DNA of 60,057 nt from Gemmatimonadota bacterium (GCA_007121555.1 SKKH01000050.1:1-60057); one strand, 5' to 3'. Positions 1-8,572 are shown, counted from the stretch's first letter. Numbers and translations are program-made. The notes: generated from the sequence alone by a model not told the origin.

Positions 1-29
1 AGGGAACGCCCCTTTCCGGGAGCAACTTC

Positions 30-1199
30 ATGCACTACATGGACTACGCCGCCACCTCCGCGATTCGGCCGCCGGCCGTCACAGAGGCCATGGTGGATTT
101 CCTGGAGCGCGTGGGCGCTTCCCCCGGCCGCGGCGGATACTCCCGTTCGGTGGAGTCGGCCCGCATCGCGTTTCGATGTAGACGGGCTGTGGCTCGGGTC
201 ATGGGCCTACCCGGCGATCCGGGAAGAATCGCGTTCATGCTCAACGCCACACACGCGCTCAACACTGCGCTTCACGGCGTGCTTCAGCCGGGCGACAGCG
301 TGGTTCTCACGCCCTTCGACCACAATGCGGTCCTGAGGCCGGCCCACGTGCTCGCCCGGAATTGCCCTGTGGAGATACGGATGGCGTCCGGTGACGCCGA
401 AGGCGGCATCGATCTGGAATCGCTTCCCCGACTTCTGGAGGGGGCTCGACTTCTCGTGGTGAATGCGGTCTCGAACGTCCTTGGGACGCCGCTTCCCCTC
501 AAGGAGATGGCCCGGCAGGCGAGGGACGCGGGCGCTCTGGTGCTGGTCGACGCGGCCCAGTCCGCCGGTCACCTTCCTCTCAACGTGGCGGAGGCGGGTG
601 CTGACCTAGTGGCCTTCACGGGGCACAAGGGTCTTCTGGGTCCGCAGGGAACCGGTGGCCTCTGGGTGCGCGAGGGGGTCACCTTGAATCCCCTGCTCTG
701 CGGGGGCACGGGGGGTGACTCCGCCCGGCGTGAGATGCCCACCGCATTCCCGGACCGCTTGGAGGCCGGGACGCCGAATGCCCCTGGCATCGCTGGGCTT
801 CTGGCCGGCTGCACCTTCGTGCTCGAGCGCGGCGTGGAGACGATCCACGCTCAGGAGATGGCGCTCAAAAGCCGCCTGCGAGATGGTCTGGAACAGATTC
901 GGGGAATCCGGGTCCTCTCTCCCCCTGGAGTCGCCGGGGTAGGGCTCGTGACTCTGGTCAGCGACGGAGTGGAGCCATCGGAGCTGGCACGCCGCCTGGA
1001 GACCGAGTGGGGTGTCATGGCTCGATCCGGGCTCCACTGCGCACCCGAAGCCCATCGACTCCTGGGGTCGGCGGAGACCGGAGCCCTTCGCCTTTCCCTC
1101 GGCTGGGCCTCGACGGCTGAGGACGTGGATCGAGCGCTTGCCGGGCTCGATGCCATCGCAGGTTGCAGACCCGTGGCTGTAGGTGGGCCTCAGGCCTGA
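30..1199 (+). CDS. Aminotransferase class V, cysteine desulfurase-like protein
   Basis: A PLP-dependent fold-type I enzyme of about 389 residues, close to the usual length for cysteine desulfurases. Such enzymes take sulfur from cysteine for Fe-S clusters or other sulfur carriers. I see the N-terminal motif MDYAATS, the PLP-ring Asp174 in VLVDAAQSAG, the Schiff-base Lys200 in FTGHKGLLGP, and a candidate persulfide Cys337 in RSGLHCAPE. The ATG at 30 precedes the conserved start of the family. No suf or isc partner lies next to it; the following gene is thpR. It best fits the stand-alone desulfurase-like subfamily rather than SufS, so the physiological substrate is inferred. The fold assignment is secure. 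Confidence 0.88.
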   Translation: MHYMDYAATSAIRPPAVTEAMVDFLERVGASPGRGGYSRSVESARIAFRCRRAVARVMGLPGDPGRIAFMLNATHALNTALHGVLQPGDSVVLTPFDHNAVLRPAHVLARNCPVEIRMASGDAEGGIDLESLPRLLEGARLLVVNAVSNVLGTPLPLKEMARQARDAGALVLVDAAQSAGHLPLNVAEAGADLVAFTGHKGLLGPQGTGGLWVREGVTLNPLLCGGTGGDSARREMPTAFPDRLEAGTPNAPGIAGLLAGCTFVLERGVETIHAQEMALKSRLRDGLEQIRGIRVLSPPGVAGVGLVTLVSDGVEPSELARRLETEWGVMARSGLHCAPEAHRLLGSAETGALRLSLGWASTAEDVDRALAGLDAIAGCRPVAVGGPQA

Positions 1200-1258
1200 C
1201 CGCTCCGTTCTCGATCCGTCGTCATCCTCCTTCTTCCACCGGGACTGCCCAAGGCGCA

Positions 1259-1837
1259 ATGCGACTTTTCATCGCGATCAACCTTCCCGCTCCGGAACGG
1301 CAACGAATTTACGATGCTGCAGCGCCCCTTCGGGACGCGGGGTTTCCCATCCGGTGGCTCGAGCCCGAGACGTTTCATCTGACCCTGAAGTTTCTTGGGA
1401 ACGCCCGTTCCGAGGTCGTTCCGGTGGTGGAGCAGGTGATCCGGAAGGTGGCTTCGCAGACGCAGGCGTTCCCTCTGGGCCTGGGCGGATTCGGTGCCTT
1501 TCCGACGATCCGCCGCCCTCGGGTCATCTGGATGGGAGCCGATCCCACTCCCGCGCTGAGGTGCCTGAAGCAGGATCTCGAATGGGCGTTGACCAAGCAT
1601 GGGTTCGAGCGTGAAACCCGGGCCTTCCACCCGCACGTGACCCTGGGTCGCATCGACGGGGATCCGGGTGCCGGCGTATTCAGGGGCCTCGACGAGCTGG
1701 CCGCCAGCCTCGATTACTCGGGGAACACTCCGGTGCACAAGGTGGATCTGATGCGAAGCCATCCGTCCAGGAAGGGGCCTCGCTATACTCTCATGGAATC
1801 GGGTTCGCTCAAGGGCGTCGACTCAGCGGAAGGATGA
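1259..1837 (+). CDS. thpR: RNA 2',3'-cyclic phosphodiesterase (2H family)
   Basis: A 192-residue member of the 2H phosphoesterase superfamily (LigT/ThpR), which opens 2',3'-cyclic phosphate ends on RNA in the cytoplasm. Both HxTx signature tetrads are present: HLTL at residues 40-43 and HVTL at 126-129, about 86 residues apart as usual. The N-terminus MRLFIAINLP is the classic family start, so I place the start at ATG 1259 although the frame stays open further upstream. The gene follows the desulfurase-like gene by 59 bp. Only 4 bp separate it from the next gene, which suggests cotranscription. Confidence 0.9.
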   Translation: MRLFIAINLPAPERQRIYDAAAPLRDAGFPIRWLEPETFHLTLKFLGNARSEVVPVVEQVIRKVASQTQAFPLGLGGFGAFPTIRRPRVIWMGADPTPALRCLKQDLEWALTKHGFERETRAFHPHVTLGRIDGDPGAGVFRGLDELAASLDYSGNTPVHKVDLMRSHPSRKGPRYTLMESGSLKGVDSAEG

Positions 1838-1841
1838 GTCC

Positions 1842-2489
1842 GTGAAGGGCTGCTTCGGGGGATGCCTGGGTCGAATCGCGGCCCTCGTGATGCTGATGGT
1901 CCTGGTCGCAATGGCCTGGCGATTCGGGCCGGACCTCGCCGAGAGGTTCGGCGACGAACTGGGTCGGACCGACCCTTCCGCACCAAGGAGCTCTCCGGAG
2001 ATGGCCGACGCCGCCCTGGCCCGGTACCTGGACCTGGCCGACGGGGATCAAGCTGAGGTGAGCTTCTCCGATGCTGAGGTGGAGAGCATCCTCCGCCATC
2101 GGCTCCCCAACGGGCTGCCCCCCGGAGTCCATGACCCTTTGGTGCACTTCCATGGTGAGGAGGTGCGACTTACCGTGCGAGTGGAGCGCAGGGTGCTGCC
2201 CTCCATCTCAGAGTTGGAAACGGTCCTGAGCGTTCTTCCCGATACGGTCTCCGTGCAGCTCCGAGGCCCCCTCGTCACCACCGGTGGACTGGAGGCGGCC
2301 CTCATCCTTCGGCGTATCGACGTAGCCGGCATTCCAGTGCCGGGTCGATTCCATGGCCAGATCGCGGAGGGGGTTCAGTCCGACTCTTCTCCAGAGTTGC
2401 CTTCAGAAGCCATCTCCTTTCCCCTTCCACCCGGGATCGAATCCATCCACCTTCAGGCCGGTAGATTGATCCTCAGAGTGGCGTCCTGA
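1842..2489 (+). CDS. Single-span membrane protein of unknown function
   Basis: A 215-residue protein starting at GTG 1842, four bases after thpR stops. It has a short basic and Cys-containing N-terminus and one hydrophobic segment (about residues 11-28). The rest is a soluble region of mixed strands and charged helices, predicted outside the membrane. Cys4 and Cys8 precede the hydrophobic stretch, so this is not a lipobox. I recognise no enzyme motif. The late segment with GIPVPGRFHGQIAEGVQ suggests a beta-rich domain. It may work in the envelope, but that is inference from topology alone. Confidence 0.7.
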   Translation: MKGCFGGCLGRIAALVMLMVLVAMAWRFGPDLAERFGDELGRTDPSAPRSSPEMADAALARYLDLADGDQAEVSFSDAEVESILRHRLPNGLPPGVHDPLVHFHGEEVRLTVRVERRVLPSISELETVLSVLPDTVSVQLRGPLVTTGGLEAALILRRIDVAGIPVPGRFHGQIAEGVQSDSSPELPSEAISFPLPPGIESIHLQAGRLILRVAS

Positions 2490-2533
2490 ACGCCTCAGAC
2501 CGGCCCTCTCTCCTTCCATCCCGTCAGCGCCAC

Positions 2534-3895
2534 ATGGCCCGTATCCTGATCGTCGACGACGAGGAGTCCATTCGCTCGATCCTCCGACAGCTCTTCGAAT
2601 ACGAAGGCCACGACGTGGCCATGGCCGGCTCCGCGAATGAAGCGCTGGAGCAGCTGGCGGAAGCCCCCGCAGACGTGGCGTTCGTCGACGTGAAGATGCC
2701 GGGACAGGATGGGCTCGAGCTTCTGGGCCGCCTTCGGGAGGAACGGCCGAATCTCCAGGTCATCATGATTTCGGGGCACGGAACCATCGACACGGCGGTG
2801 GAAGCCACCCGGCGAGGCGCCTTCGATTTCCTGGAGAAGCCCCTGGACACCGATCGCCTCCTCCTGACCCTGCGCAACGCCCTGGAGGTGAAGGGGCTCT
2901 CCGAGTCGGTGGCGGCCCTCCGGTCCCAGGTGGAGTCCCGCCACGCCATCGTCGGGTCGTCCTTCCACATTCAGAAGGTACTGGACCGGATCGAGCGGGT
3001 GGCGCCGACGGACTCCCGGGTCCTCATCACCGGAGAGAACGGGACGGGAAAGGAGCTGGTGGCCCGGGCGCTCCATCGCCTTTCGCCCCGTCGGGACAAC
3101 GCCTTCGTCGAGGTGAACTGCGCCGCCATACCCTCGGAACTCATCGAGAGCGAGCTCTTCGGCCACATGAAGGGCTCGTTCACCGGGGCGGTGCAGGATC
3201 GTCCAGGAAAGTTTGAACAGGCCCACGAGGGGACTCTGTTTCTGGATGAGGTGGGAGACATGTCGCTGGCGGCCCAGTCCAAAGTCCTCCGTGCCCTGGA
3301 GGAGGGGAAGGTGACCCGAGTGGGCGGAGCGAAGACCCGGGAGGTCGATGTGCGGGTCGTGGCCGCCACGAACAAAGAGCTGGAGGACGAGATCGAGGCC
3401 GGGCGCTTCCGGGAGGACCTCTTCTACCGCCTCAACGTGGTCCCTATCCGCCTCCCCTCACTTCGGGAGCGAAGAGAGGACATTCCCATGCTCGTGCGGC
3501 ACTTCGTCCAGCAGATGGCTCAGGGCGAGGGCCTCCCGGCCCGCAACTTCACCAGCGAGGCGATCGAGCGGCTCCAGTCCCTGCCCTGGCCGGGGAACGT
3601 TCGGGAGCTCAGGAACACGGTGGAGCGCCTCCTCATCCTGGCCCCGGACGACGAAATCACCGCGGACGACGTGGAACTCCTCGTGGGAAAGGCCTCGGGA
3701 GCGAGTGGACTGGGAAGTGAGCTCCTGGCCGCGCAGACCTTCAGCGAGTTCAAGGATCGGGCCGAGCGGGCGTTCCTCCTTCAGAAGCTCCGGGAGAACG
3801 ACTGGAACGTATCCGAGACCTCCCGTGTCCTGGAGATGCCCCGCTCGAACCTGTACAAGAAGATCGAAAAGTACGGGCTTCAACGGGAAGGCTGA
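2534..3895 (+). CDS. Sigma-54-dependent response regulator (NtrC family)
   Basis: A three-domain transcription activator of 453 residues. The receiver domain (1-120) has Asp52 as phosphoacceptor and Lys102. The AAA+ ATPase (about 135-370) has Walker A GENGTGKE at 167-174, the sigma-54 contact loop GSFTGA at 214-219 (consensus GAFTGA) and Walker B TLFLDEVGD at 234-242. A Fis-type helix-turn-helix lies at about 415-453. It would be phosphorylated by a histidine kinase and activate an RpoN promoter. No kinase gene is adjacent, so it is an orphan regulator here. A weak upstream RBS precedes ATG 2534. Confidence 0.93.
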   Translation: MARILIVDDEESIRSILRQLFEYEGHDVAMAGSANEALEQLAEAPADVAFVDVKMPGQDGLELLGRLREERPNLQVIMISGHGTIDTAVEATRRGAFDFLEKPLDTDRLLLTLRNALEVKGLSESVAALRSQVESRHAIVGSSFHIQKVLDRIERVAPTDSRVLITGENGTGKELVARALHRLSPRRDNAFVEVNCAAIPSELIESELFGHMKGSFTGAVQDRPGKFEQAHEGTLFLDEVGDMSLAAQSKVLRALEEGKVTRVGGAKTREVDVRVVAATNKELEDEIEAGRFREDLFYRLNVVPIRLPSLRERREDIPMLVRHFVQQMAQGEGLPARNFTSEAIERLQSLPWPGNVRELRNTVERLLILAPDDEITADDVELLVGKASGASGLGSELLAAQTFSEFKDRAERAFLLQKLRENDWNVSETSRVLEMPRSNLYKKIEKYGLQREG

Positions 3896-3912
3896 GCCTT
3901 CGGGTCCGTGGC

Positions 3913-4326
3913 TCAGCCGTCCGGGCGAAAGCTCACCACGATGGCTCCCCTTCGATGATCCAGGCCGAAGCGCTGCTGGGCATCGGGGCCCGAAAAGAAG
4001 CGAATGGACCGAACCCCATCCAGGGGGACCCCCCTCAGGGCCTCCGGTCCGCCGTATCGGGTACGGTCGAAATACACGGCCACTTCCTCCCCTGGCTGGA
4101 GCGAAATGGCCGCTGAGTTTCGTCCTCGGATCCACTGGGGACGGTGGCGTGCCACCAGGGCGTGCAGATCGTTGGAATTGGACCGTTGGATCTCTTCGGC
4201 GGCGATGAGGTTCCGGTCCCGGGAGTTGCGCTCGCCGGGTGGACTCGGGGCACAGGCGGTGAGGATTCCCGACAGGGCGATCAAGGTCAGCATGCTGGAG
4301 AGGGAGCGCATGGACATGTCAGCCAC
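3913..4326 (-). CDS. Small lipoprotein with a TonB-plug-like C-terminus
   Basis: A 137-residue predicted lipoprotein, convergent with the sigma-54 activator and 17 bp from it. A signal peptide ends in the lipobox LTAC with Cys25 as the lipidated residue (numbered from GTG 4326). ATG codons at 4317 and 4311 are alternative starts. The C-terminal stretch around GVRSIRFFSGPDAQQRFG followed by GAIVV resembles the plug-domain pattern of TonB-dependent receptors, in which a GP-x-A-x-x-x-G turn precedes a hydrophobic strand. No barrel is present. Envelope localisation is well supported. The plug resemblance is by eye, and the function is unknown. Confidence 0.72.
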   Translation of the reverse strand: MADMSMRSLSSMLTLIALSGILTACAPSPPGERNSRDRNLIAAEEIQRSNSNDLHALVARHRPQWIRGRNSAAISLQPGEEVAVYFDRTRYGGPEALRGVPLDGVRSIRFFSGPDAQQRFGLDHRRGAIVVSFRPDG

Positions 4327-4393
4327 TCCGGACGTGGGCGAGGATCAGAACGTACCGGAATCGGTCTCCGCCCCCACCCGAGGATGACGCCTG

Positions 4394-4425
4394 ATATTGC
4401 GTGCCCCTGAGGTGAGCCGCAATAT
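4394..4425. promoter_or_regulatory. Inverted repeat ATATTGCG-N16-CGCAATAT
   Basis: A perfect 8-bp inverted repeat with arms at 4394-4401 and 4418-4425. It sits in the 283-bp divergent gap between the small lipoprotein (minus strand) and lepB (plus strand). It is AT-richer than its surroundings, which fits a two-half-site operator or a promoter-proximal element better than a terminator, because no T-run follows. I see nothing else definite in the gap (4327-4609) and no convincing -35/-10 pair for lepB. Confidence 0.35.
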
Positions 4426-4609
4426 GGGAGGTGCATCTTCTTGCCGCATTCGTTCCGGAGCCTTGCCTGCGGTCCGGGCGAGGAACGTGGGCATCACGCT
4501 CCGGGTAGATGATTCCCGTTGGCTCCGTATCGAAGGGGCCCCTTCCAGACTCGACCTGGCGACCAAAGGCCCAGTTTAAGTCCGTCCTGAGCCGGTCGCT
4601 CTGAGGCCC

Positions 4610-5401
4610 ATGCACGAGACGAATGAACCTCGGCCTGCGGAAGACGCCGGAGCCTTCGGCAGACCCGGTCCGAGTCCCTCCGATCCACCCAGGATTCCCG
4701 GAGAACGGGGAGCCCCCCCGTGGCTTCGGGCGGTCGCCGATGCCGCTCGGTCCGTCGTTCTGGCGCTGCTCGTTCTTCTGGTGGTGCGAGCGTTCGTGGT
4801 GGAGGCCTTCAAGATCCCCACGTCGTCCATGGAGGGAACCCTCCTGGCCGGGGACTTCCTGTTGGTCAACAAAGCCGTCTACGGCGCCGAGATCCCGGGG
4901 GTGGGGATGACCCTCCCGGCCCTGGCGGATCCGGAACGAGGTGAGGTGATCGTCTTCAACCCGCCCCACGAACCGTCCAAGCACTATGTGAAGCGCCTCG
5001 TTGGAATGCCTGGCGACACACTCATGATGCGGGACAAGACGCTCTACCTCAACAGCACTCCCCTCGCCGAACCCTACGCTCGTTACGGAGATCCCCACGG
5101 CGATGCGGTTCACCCGGGAATGGCGTGGCAGTCGCGTTTCCTGGCGGACGGACCAAGGCCGGGCAGATACCGGCCCTCTCGGGACAATTGGGGCCCCATC
5201 GTGATCCCCGGCGACCGGTACTTCGTTCTCGGGGACAACCGTGACAACAGCGAGGACTCCCGTTACTGGGGGCTGGTGACCCGTGAGAACATTCGGGGTC
5301 GTCCCTGGATCGTATACTACTCGTCGGAGCCCCAACTCAGTCCCGGGCTGGGCTGGTTGCGGGAGGTGAGATGGGAGCGGATCGGAGGACGGATTCGCTG
5401 A
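4610..5401 (+). CDS. lepB: Signal peptidase I
   Basis: A membrane serine protease (S26 family) of 263 residues that removes signal peptides from secreted proteins outside the cytoplasmic membrane. One transmembrane segment (about 45-66) follows a Pro/Gly-rich cytoplasmic N-terminus. The catalytic Ser73 lies in PTSSMEGTL. The general-base Lys128 lies in HYVKRLVGMPGD. The late signature GDNRDNSEDSRYWG is present. The cytoplasmic tail of about 40 residues is disordered, and I kept ATG 4610 because no better start is visible. It probably begins a transcription unit, with the sigma-factor gene 156 bp downstream. Confidence 0.95.
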   Translation: MHETNEPRPAEDAGAFGRPGPSPSDPPRIPGERGAPPWLRAVADAARSVVLALLVLLVVRAFVVEAFKIPTSSMEGTLLAGDFLLVNKAVYGAEIPGVGMTLPALADPERGEVIVFNPPHEPSKHYVKRLVGMPGDTLMMRDKTLYLNSTPLAEPYARYGDPHGDAVHPGMAWQSRFLADGPRPGRYRPSRDNWGPIVIPGDRYFVLGDNRDNSEDSRYWGLVTRENIRGRPWIVYYSSEPQLSPGLGWLREVRWERIGGRIR

Positions 5402-5402
5402 C

Positions 5403-5431
5403 CGGGGTCGGGTTTTCGGGCATTGACCCCG
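5403..5431 (+). terminator. Possible weak hairpin after lepB
   Basis: A 7-bp GC-rich inverted repeat, CGGGGTC at 5403-5409 and GACCCCG at 5425-5431, begins directly after the lepB stop codon. The 15-nt loop contains a TTTT stretch, but no T-run follows the second arm. It may be a Rho-assisted or leaky terminator, or a processing structure in the sigma-factor leader. Confidence 0.25.
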
Positions 5432-5557
5432 CCCCGGCGCCGCTGGGAGGAGTTGCGAAGAGGGCGCCGGTGCCCCATTGATGAAACCTGCGGCGTCCGA
5501 GCCCGAGCCCTTTCCGGTGAAGGTGAAAGCCGACGCCCCGGTCCCAAGCCCGGTAGG

Positions 5558-6415
5558 ATGATGAGCCTTTCGCCCCGACGGTCGAACAGAAGGGACGGTT
5601 CATTGGACCAGTACCTTCAGGAGATTGCACTCTACCCCCTCATCGATCGAGATGAGGAAGCGCGCCTGGCTCGCGGCATCCGAGCGGGCGACGAAGAGTG
5701 TCTGGACAAGCTCGTCCGTTCCAACCTCCGGTTCGTGGTGTCCGTGGCGAAGAGATACCAGAATCAAGGCGTTCCCCTGTCGGACCTCATAAACGAGGGG
5801 AACGTCGGACTCATCCGGGCTGCCCACCGCTTCGATGAGTCGAGAGGGATCAAGTTCATTTCCTACGCGGTCTGGTGGATCCGACAGGCCATCCTCCAGG
5901 CGCTGGCGGAACAGAGCCGCATCGTGAGGGTGCCGCTGAACCGCGCCGGAGCCCTCCACCGGATCGGTCGTCGGTCCTCCGCCCTCCTCCAGGAGCTGGG
6001 CCGGGAACCGACGGTCCAGGAGCTGGCGCACGACATGGACGTGACGGAGGAAGAGGTCTCGTCGACGCTGGCCATCTCCCAGTCCTATCTTTCCCTGGAC
6101 GCGCCCGTGGGGCAGGGGGAGGACAACCGCCTCCTGGACTATCTCCCCGATCAGTTCACCCCGGATCCGGAAGACGGCGCCTACGAACAGGCGCTCCGAG
6201 AGACCGTGGACGGCGCACTCGCCACCCTGAAGGAGAGGGAAGCCAAGGTGCTGCGTCTGTACTTCGGGCTCGACGACCAGGAGCCGATGACCCTCGAGGA
6301 GATCGGAACGCTCCTGGGGATCACCCGGGAACGGGTGCGGCAGATCAAGGAGAAGGCGCTGCAGCGTCTCCGGCACGCCTCCCGATCCAGATTTCTGGGC
6401 ACCTTCAGTTCCTGA
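5558..6415 (+). CDS. Primary-type RNA polymerase sigma factor lacking region 1.1
   Basis: A sigma-70 family factor of about 285 residues that directs RNA polymerase to promoters. It begins at region 1.2 (SLDQYLQEI) and carries the highly conserved region 2 (LRFVVSVAKRYQNQG, LINEGNVGLI, FISYAVWWIRQAI). Regions 3 and 4 follow, ending in the region 4.2 helix-turn-helix around GITRERVRQIKEKALQRLR. Region 1.1 is absent, as in the short primary sigma factors of Bacteroidota. I start at ATG 5558 (ATG 5561 is equally possible). The frame stays open upstream to a TTG, but that part is Arg/Pro-rich and unconserved. RpoD/SigA role is likely but not proven from this window. Confidence 0.9.
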   Translation: MMSLSPRRSNRRDGSLDQYLQEIALYPLIDRDEEARLARGIRAGDEECLDKLVRSNLRFVVSVAKRYQNQGVPLSDLINEGNVGLIRAAHRFDESRGIKFISYAVWWIRQAILQALAEQSRIVRVPLNRAGALHRIGRRSSALLQELGREPTVQELAHDMDVTEEEVSSTLAISQSYLSLDAPVGQGEDNRLLDYLPDQFTPDPEDGAYEQALRETVDGALATLKEREAKVLRLYFGLDDQEPMTLEEIGTLLGITRERVRQIKEKALQRLRHASRSRFLGTFSS

Positions 6416-6467
6416 ATCGAGGTGGTCCCCATCTGGGGGAGTCGCCGTTTCCCCATGAGCCCTGGAG

Positions 6468-6496
6468 TTGACATCCGCAGGGGCTCAGAATACGTT
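6468..6496 (+). promoter_or_regulatory. Sigma-70-like promoter before rplM
   Basis: A consensus -35 hexamer TTGACA (6468-6473), a 17-nt spacer and TACGTT (6491-6496) as -10. Transcription would begin near 6503, about 40 nt before the L13 start codon. This is the likely main promoter of the rplM-rpsI-rpsB unit. Confidence 0.6.
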
Positions 6497-6541
6497 TGAA
6501 TGCTCTGTCTTTAAATGGTCGATCCCGACCGGAAACGGTAC

Positions 6542-6970
6542 ATGAAGACCCTGACACCAAAAGCAACCGACATTGACCACCAGTGGTGGGTCGTAGATGC
6601 CGCAGGCAAACCCCTGGGCCGTCTCGCCAGCGAGATCGCCCGGATCCTGCGGGGCAAGCACAAGCCGATCTACACGCCCCATCTGGACACCGGCGACTAC
6701 GTCGTGGTCATCAATGCGTCTCAGATCCACCTTACCGGCAACAAGGCGGATCAGAAGACCTACTTCCGCCATTCCGGCTACATGGGTGGCGAAAAGCACA
6801 TCCCCTTCAAGGTCATGCTGGCCCGGCGCCCGGAGTGGGTGATCGAGCGAGCAGTCCGGGGGATGCTCCCCAAGAACGCCCTGGGCCGCCAGATGCGAAG
6901 CAAGCTCAAGGTCTATGCAGATGATTCGCACCCGCACCAGGGTCAGCAGCCTCAGCCCCTGGAGCTCTGA
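6542..6970 (+). CDS. rplM: Ribosomal protein L13
   Basis: A 50S subunit protein of 142 residues, the same length as in E. coli. Conserved blocks are visible: [16 protein letters not shown] near the N-terminus, [16 protein letters not shown], and the late [16 protein letters not shown] 6542 gives the canonical MKTLTPK start, while an open extension upstream to 6515 is not conserved. It is followed after 40 bp by rpsI, the usual L13-S9 pair. The promoter-like TTGACA-17-TACGTT sequence lies just upstream. Confidence 0.97.
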   Translation: MKTLTPKATDIDHQWWVVDAAGKPLGRLASEIARILRGKHKPIYTPHLDTGDYVVVINASQIHLTGNKADQKTYFRHSGYMGGEKHIPFKVMLARRPEWVIERAVRGMLPKNALGRQMRSKLKVYADDSHPHQGQQPQPLEL

Positions 6971-7010
6971 GTTGTCTTCTCGAAGTTCATCGAACGGAGT
7001 CTAGCACGGC

Positions 7011-7409
7011 ATGGCGCAGTCCACCGAAAGATATCAGGCCGTCGGGCGTCGGAAGTCGAGCGTCGCCCGGGTCACCCTGACACCAGGTCAGGGTGAGTGG
7101 TCGATCAATGGTCGTTCCCTCACGGAATACTTCCCCCGCCTCTTTCATCGGAAGCGGGCGGAGGAAGCCCTCAAGGTGTCCGAGTACGACGGCGGATACG
7201 ACGTGTTCGTCCGTGTCCATGGCGGCGGGATCACCGGCCAGGCGGATGCGATTCGCCTGGGCGTGGCCCGTGCGGTCGTGGAATCCGACGAAGAGTTGCG
7301 GTCGACACTTCGCCGCTTCGGACTCCTTACCAGGGACTCCCGGAAGGTCGAGCGAAAGAAGCCCGGTCGGCCCAAGGCACGGAAGCGGTTCCAGTTCTCC
7401 AAGCGTTAA
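7011..7409 (+). CDS. rpsI: Ribosomal protein S9
   Basis: A 30S subunit protein of 132 residues whose C-terminal tail reaches the P-site tRNA. The start motif [14 protein letters not shown], the central [18 protein letters not shown] and the basic tail ending in [11 protein letters not shown] with terminal Lys-Arg are all present and typical. It is cotranscribed with rplM upstream and rpsB 26 bp downstream. Confidence 0.97.
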   Translation: MAQSTERYQAVGRRKSSVARVTLTPGQGEWSINGRSLTEYFPRLFHRKRAEEALKVSEYDGGYDVFVRVHGGGITGQADAIRLGVARAVVESDEELRSTLRRFGLLTRDSRKVERKKPGRPKARKRFQFSKR

Positions 7410-7435
7410 TCCCCACTCCCAGGACCTGGTCCAGT

Positions 7436-8545
7436 ATGGAGCAGCAGCAGAAATCAGAGGTCGGCCTCAACCAACTGCTTGAGGCCGGGGTTCATTTCGG
7501 GCATCAGACCCGACGGTGGAACCCGAAGATGCGCAAGTACATCTTCACCGAGCGCAACGGCATTCACATCATCGACCTCCGAAAGACGGTGGATCGTCTC
7601 CGGGCGGCCGAGGATCTGGCCCGGAAGAAGGTGTTGAAGGGTGAACGGGTCCTGTTCGTCTGCACGAAGCCCCAGCTTCGGGGCATCGTGGAGGAGGAGG
7701 CCACTCGTTGCGGATCGTTCTATGTGACCGAGCGTTGGCTCGGAGGCATGCTGACCAACTTTCAGACGATCCGCCAGCAGATCCGGCGGCTCAAGGAACT
7801 CGAGCGCGGTCAGGAAGAGAACGCGTTCGAATTCTACACGAAGAAGGAGCAGCTCCTCCTGGATCGGGAGCGGATGAAGCTGGACAAGTACTTCTCCGGA
7901 GTGAAGGACATGACCCGGGTGCCCGGTGCCCTCTTCGTGGTCGACGCGAAGCGGGAGATCATCGCCGTGCGTGAAGCGAACCGCTTGGGCATCCCCGTGA
8001 TCGCCATCGCCGACACGAACGCCGATCCGGACCTCATCGACTATCCGATTCCCGGAAATGACGATGCGATCCGGTCGGTCACCCTCATCGCGCGGTCTAT
8101 CGCGGACGCGGTCCTGTCTGCGCGAAGAGAGGTGCCTGAAGAGGAGCGTCGTCAGAGCGCCGAGGCGGAGGCCACGACGTATTCGACGGAGACGGGAGAG
8201 AAGGCGGCTGCAGCTCAGGACGCCCCGAAACGTCGCATTCGTCGGCGCCGGAAGCCTCGGCCCGAGGTCATCGCCCAGATCAAGGGCGACGACAAGGACT
8301 CCGATGCAGACGGGGAAGAGTCTCAGTCGGATCCCCAGGAGTCGTCGGCCTCAGCCGAGAAGGTCGAGGCTAAGGAAGGAGCCGAGGTGAAGGAGTCGAA
8401 GGAGCCGGAAGACGCCGGGACGCCGGAGCAGCCGAAGAAGCAGGCCACCGCTCCTCGCTCCATGGCCGAGAAGGAATCTGCGAAGGCCGGGGATTCCGAT
8501 TCGGATGCGTCGCCCGATGAGGAGGAGAGCAAGGCCGACGGCTGA
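7436..8545 (+). CDS. rpsB: Ribosomal protein S2 with long acidic C-terminal tail
   Basis: A 30S subunit protein of 369 residues. The conserved S2 body occupies about residues 1-225, with [29 protein letters not shown] and [26 protein letters not shown] visible. The remaining 140 or so residues are low-complexity, rich in Glu, Lys, Ser and Asp, and include a basic patch [11 protein letters not shown]. Most bacterial S2 proteins have 230-260 residues, so the tail is unusual in length. The start ATG 7436 begins MEQQQK, although the frame is open upstream through rpsI. A strong hairpin terminator follows. Confidence 0.96.
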   Translation: MEQQQKSEVGLNQLLEAGVHFGHQTRRWNPKMRKYIFTERNGIHIIDLRKTVDRLRAAEDLARKKVLKGERVLFVCTKPQLRGIVEEEATRCGSFYVTERWLGGMLTNFQTIRQQIRRLKELERGQEENAFEFYTKKEQLLLDRERMKLDKYFSGVKDMTRVPGALFVVDAKREIIAVREANRLGIPVIAIADTNADPDLIDYPIPGNDDAIRSVTLIARSIADAVLSARREVPEEERRQSAEAEATTYSTETGEKAAAAQDAPKRRIRRRRKPRPEVIAQIKGDDKDSDADGEESQSDPQESSASAEKVEAKEGAEVKESKEPEDAGTPEQPKKQATAPRSMAEKESAKAGDSDSDASPDEEESKADG

Positions 8546-8572
8546 TCTCCATGGATCTACTGTGGAACCACC

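Noticed and set aside
5423..5557. Upstream TTG extension of the sigma factor
   Set aside because: The added 45 residues are Arg/Pro-rich without conservation and contain the intergenic hairpin region.
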